Positions 60,046 through 64,000 of a DNA stretch of 64,000 nt are shown piece after piece. Within the stretch, counting starts at the first letter, position 1, and each line of letters starts with the position of its first letter. The notes under the pieces are model-generated. The model saw nothing but the letters and a program-made list of their open reading frames with translations, made no database searches and was not told where the DNA came from. The DNA is from Nyssa sinensis (taxonomy: Eukaryota; Streptophyta; Magnoliopsida; Cornales; Nyssaceae): contig CM018041.1 of the NCBI GenBank assembly GCA_008638375.1, positions 8,506,627 to 8,570,626 on the forward strand, given 5' to 3'. The position numbers and the translations under genes were made by a program.

Positions 60046-62560
60046 ATTTGAACTCTAAAAACTTAATTATTTAATGCTAAAAATTCTTTTTTTTATTATT
60101 AAACTTACTTCATAATTATTAAACTTAATTTTTTTAATAATATTTCGTACATTCTTTTAAAAATAGTTGTGTTATTTCTGCTTACAACATGTGAAATTAA
60201 TAAATACTATTATCAAATTATGTCATAATTAGTAGGACATATATATAAGTATTTATACAATTATTTAAAATTATTTGTTTATTAAATATTAAATATAAGA
60301 AGGTTGATTATACAAATAATTTAAGAATTGTAGATTCAAATTAATTCTGGATTCAGTTAAAATATTTGTTTATGAAAAATATAACTCTAAAAAAAATAAA
60401 AAAATATTTCATTTCATGAAATATATACTCTCTTCTTTCACTCAATTTAAATATTAATGGAAAATTTGACATTGATCAATTTGAGGCTTGTTTTGTTGAA
60501 ACAATTATTGTCAGGTGAGGTCCATGCAATACAAGTTGTATGACATCTGTTGTAACCGAATAATGCAAATATAAATAGGGAAATTCAGTAATAGGTTTTT
60601 TAAAAGATGATTATTATTATTATTTTTTTTTTTTATAAGTAAAAATTTTTATTGATTAAAATGAATGTATAAGATATATATAATAGAAAACATTAATAAA
60701 AGAGAATATACAAATATCAAGAATATCTAGAATCATCTTGACTAAGTTGGCATCAGATTAAAGACACATCACATGCAAGTGAAAATTCACAAATCAAAGA
60801 TAGATTTGAAGGACTTAATACTATCCTAATATTAAATATTATAATAAGAACAGTAAGATTAAATAAAGAATTACTAAATCGCTGAATGTCACAAAAAAAA
60901 AAAAAAAACCTCTAAACAGAATATAGCTTCCATGAAGCATCCATTTGATACTAGTAAAAACTGGTACAACAGAAACTCAAAAGATGATTAATTAGTATAA
61001 GATTTAAAATAAAATATTATAATCCAGTAAGTCTTTCATTATTTTGTTGACAAAAACACATTTCATTAAAAAACATGAAAAATCTCTCATTGCCTCTTCA
61101 GTATTTACGCCAATACTGACCAGTATCTTACTTTCTTTCTTTTTTTTCAAATTTTAAAATTTAATAACTCACAAAATATAAATTTATTTTAAATAAAAAT
61201 TATATCTTCAGTACTTTAGAAATCAAAATATATTAAACATGATTCATATTGCACTATGAAAGTTTAAAAGAAGAGGGTTTGGATCCCAAGGGGTACTCAA
61301 GTTTTGTGGAAGGGAAGGATTTAGCACTATGCTTGACTCAGTCACACGCGCTGTGCGCGCAGACGCTGACCCGCCCCACCCCGCATCAAACCGGGTCGGG
61401 TCGGTTTTGGCTTGGGTTTGGGCCGTTGTATATATATCTTTTTGGAAAAAAATTAATTTAAATAATTTTTCATTAAACGCTGTTGTTTTGTTACTATTAA
61501 AAACAAATTCAAAACGTTGTCGTTTAGTTACCGATTAATTAAAACTTAAAAATGTCACCGTTCTGCAAGTACTTTTTTTGGATTTTGGTTTAAATCCAAA
61601 ACGACTGTCGTTTTGCAATTGCGTTGGTTTGACTAAACAGTTGTCTTCTTCATGAATGCTGCCTGTATCTGTTCACCATGAACAAACACAACTGAACCTT
61701 CATGACTGTACCAAACTAGTCATGAAGAAGTCTATAAATACCCAGTTCTTCATTGCATTCATTCATTCGAAATATTGTATTCTCTCTCTAGCTCTCTGCA
61801 TAAGTCAAGTTCGAGTTGTTACCATTGTTGTGTTCGTTGGATTCTAAAGATTGAAAGTGCTACATCTTTAGAATCGAAATCTGTTCTATCTTGGGAAGAC
61901 TGATTACTCATCACCTTGAGCACTGAAAGGGAACAAATTCGTCTTAAAGAAATTGTGAATTTCACAAGGCTCGGATTTTTCTATTTTGTTCAAATTTAAT
62001 AACAGTGAGTTCATGTTATTTATATTTATATATATAATTATTCATTCTATTTTAATTCTTATAACATTATATATATAATCAGTATATTAGGCCAACAATA
62101 TCGTCCCAAAAGAAGGCTTGTTAATGATGCATTACCATCTGATTAGTGTGCACTATGACCCCAATTGCTTAATGCATAATGCAAGATAAATCAAATCTCC
62201 TAAAAACTGAGACTAAATTTTGGACTTGAGAGGGAGGGAATAAATTGTGATTATAAAATCTTATTCTGTGTTATGCATATTACATAAAAAGAGATCATAG
62301 AAATACTTATAACTTAAGTAAAATACATTTTCATTTGAAAAAAAGAAGTTCTTTACTTTTAAAATATGTTTGAATCTCCTTTTTAATGCTTGAAAATTTT
62401 ATAAATAACGAATATTATTATTAATTAATTTTAAATTTTTGAAAAATTATTAATTATTAGAGAGTCCTTTATTCAGTGATTTATCAATCTGTGACTATTT
62501 CTTTAGTCGATAAAAGAATCCAAGCCTTCTTGTCTTGTGTCTTTTGAGGAGGCTTAGCTA
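60046..62560. other. AT-rich intergenic DNA with an LTR-like promoter segment
   Basis: Mostly AT-rich. At 61725-62010 a TATA box (tctataaatacccag), CT-rich leader and downstream sequence look like an LTR or a plant promoter with 5' UTR. No coding sequence follows, and no matching second LTR is in the window. Confidence 0.35.
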
Positions 62561-63372
62561 CAGGAGTGTAATTTGGGTGAACTAATCTGAGCCCGACTTA
62601 ATTTTTTTAGGGCTTTGGATTTTATTTTTATACTTTGGATTAGACTTGGTTAAAAGAATTCAAACTCGATTTAAATTAAGGTTGGGTTAGAGTTGAGACT
62701 TTGAAAATCTGAACTCAATCCAAACCCGAATTTAATATTTTATATATTATATTTTTAATACTTTAATTATCTACCATTATATTAATAGAGATTGCTTCTA
62801 AAAATTATTATTTATATTTTTATAATTTTAAAAACTTGTTGACCTTTAACATTTTTTAAAATTAAATTATGTTGAAGTAATTATTTTAATAATTTTTTAG
62901 CTTCTTTTAAAAATGAGAAATTGAGAGAAATTATTGGAGCATTTAGGATATAATAAAAATAAAACAAGACAACAATTTATTAAAAAAACCTTGAATAAAA
63001 TCTAAAAATTAGAATTATTATTATTTTTATTTTTATAATTTTAAAATCTTGTTGATCTTTAACATTTGTTCAAAATTAAATTATGTTGAAGTAATTATTT
63101 TAATAATTTTTTAGTTTCTTTTAAAAGGAGAAATTGAGAGAAATTGTTGGAGCATTTAGGATATAATTAAAATAAAACAAGACAACAATTTATTAAAAAA
63201 ACCTTGAATAAAATCTAAAATTAGAATTAATAACCAGGTTCGGGTTAGGCTCGGATTGAATTGTTCGGGTTTAAAGCCGATTTTGGACTAGACTTAGATT
63301 AACTATTTTAAAACTTGAGTTACGTTTGAACATAACTCAACTCGAATATGACCTATTCGAATTACACCTCTA
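62561..63372. mobile_element. MITE-like element with an internal 214-bp duplication
   Basis: The ends are approximately inverted: caggagtgtaatttg on the left and cgaattacacctct on the right. Subterminal sequences contain gggttagg/aacccg-like words found in other plant hAT-type elements. The centre holds two 214-bp tandem copies (about 62800-63228). Confidence 0.5.
62800..63228. repeat. 214-bp tandem duplication
   Basis: gttgaagtaattattttaat occurs at 62871 and 63085, and ggagcatttaggatataat recurs at the same spacing. The two units are nearly identical. Confidence 0.9.
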
Positions 63373-64000
63373 CTTACTTTATTGGTACAAGTTTTAAGAG
63401 TAAGGCTAAATGCACTCTCCTCCAATTCATGATAGATGGATATGAGTGTATGAGTACAAAAATAATACAATTGGAGTGCATTTAGCTCCACCTTTTATAA
63501 TAGGAAAATGATGTTTACCAAAGTTTCCTTCCAAATTAGTGTGGTCATACATCAGTTGAACGTCAATCACATGTTTGAAATACAACAAATTTATATCTGT
63601 CACATCATTTTGAGATGAAGTATAGAATTTTTTTTATATTTATTTTTGATAAATATAACATTGTTCTTTATAATAAGATCTCTTGAACAACACTGTAGTC
63701 CCAATTTTATTTTTATTTATTTTTTGTTTTAATCATCAGAGTCAAATATACTATGAACAAGCCGAAATTCCAATTGGCAAGAAGGTATAATTTCTGTTGA
63801 ACACTTTTAAGGCACGGAAAATAGAGCTGATTGGAAGAAAGTAAAAATGCAAGAAGTGTGATAGAAGTGAGCAAGAAAATAGGCATCAGTAGGACAAGAA
63901 CCAAAAGAGTGATCTTTCCAAGTACAGAAAATAACTACCAGCATGTTCGTTGCATTTTCATTAATATAAGCAAGTTTGCTGGCTGTTATTAGCAACAAAC
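63373..64000. other. AT-rich intergenic DNA at the window end
   Basis: No gene, repeat or promoter was recognised. Short minus-strand frames (63713-63904 and 63807-63998) lack domain features. Confidence 0.4.

Overview
This window looks like nuclear DNA of a dicot plant. It is AT-rich, its genes have GT-AG introns, and its small heat-shock and DUF620 proteins are plant families. Much of the sequence is transposable elements in several generations of nesting. I cannot name the species. I found no operons, CRISPR arrays or other prokaryotic features.

Layout: 1-11902 is a decayed Ty3/gypsy element of the Tat type, with gag-pol on the minus strand. It has two LTRs, a primer site, a polypurine tract, a 61-bp tandem array, and an extra spliced reading frame on the opposite strand. 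13489-18004 is a membrane-anchored RINGv (RING-CH) protein gene with an apparent frameshift. 18005-24562 is intergenic, with at least one MITE. 24563-27265 is an intact three-exon DUF620 gene. 28540-29031 is a class I small heat-shock protein gene with a textbook heat-shock element. 30727-30912 (minus) is an isolated cystatin exon. 31540-42200 is a pile of LINEs, hAT-like elements, solo LTRs and a gypsy pol-tail repeat. 44600-47240 is a dead RTE-type LINE. 50826-53777 (minus) is a cystatin-like gene with a competing second exon. 55747-56169 is a second small heat-shock protein gene. 56371-60037 is a hAT-like element carrying a 3.1-kb solo LTR. 60038-64000 is AT-rich with MITE remnants.

The host genes are RINGv, DUF620, two sHSPs and cystatin sequence. 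They show no shared pathway beyond both sHSPs having heat-shock promoter motifs. The cystatin exons and sHSP genes occur as neighbours at both ends of the 20-kb transposon pile, which may reflect an old local duplication. I did not find a clearly new molecular system. The points most worth following are the unexplained cystatin exon arrangement, the frame break after the RINGv finger, the antisense spliced ORF in the Tat element, and several insertions whose target-site duplications can be read exactly.
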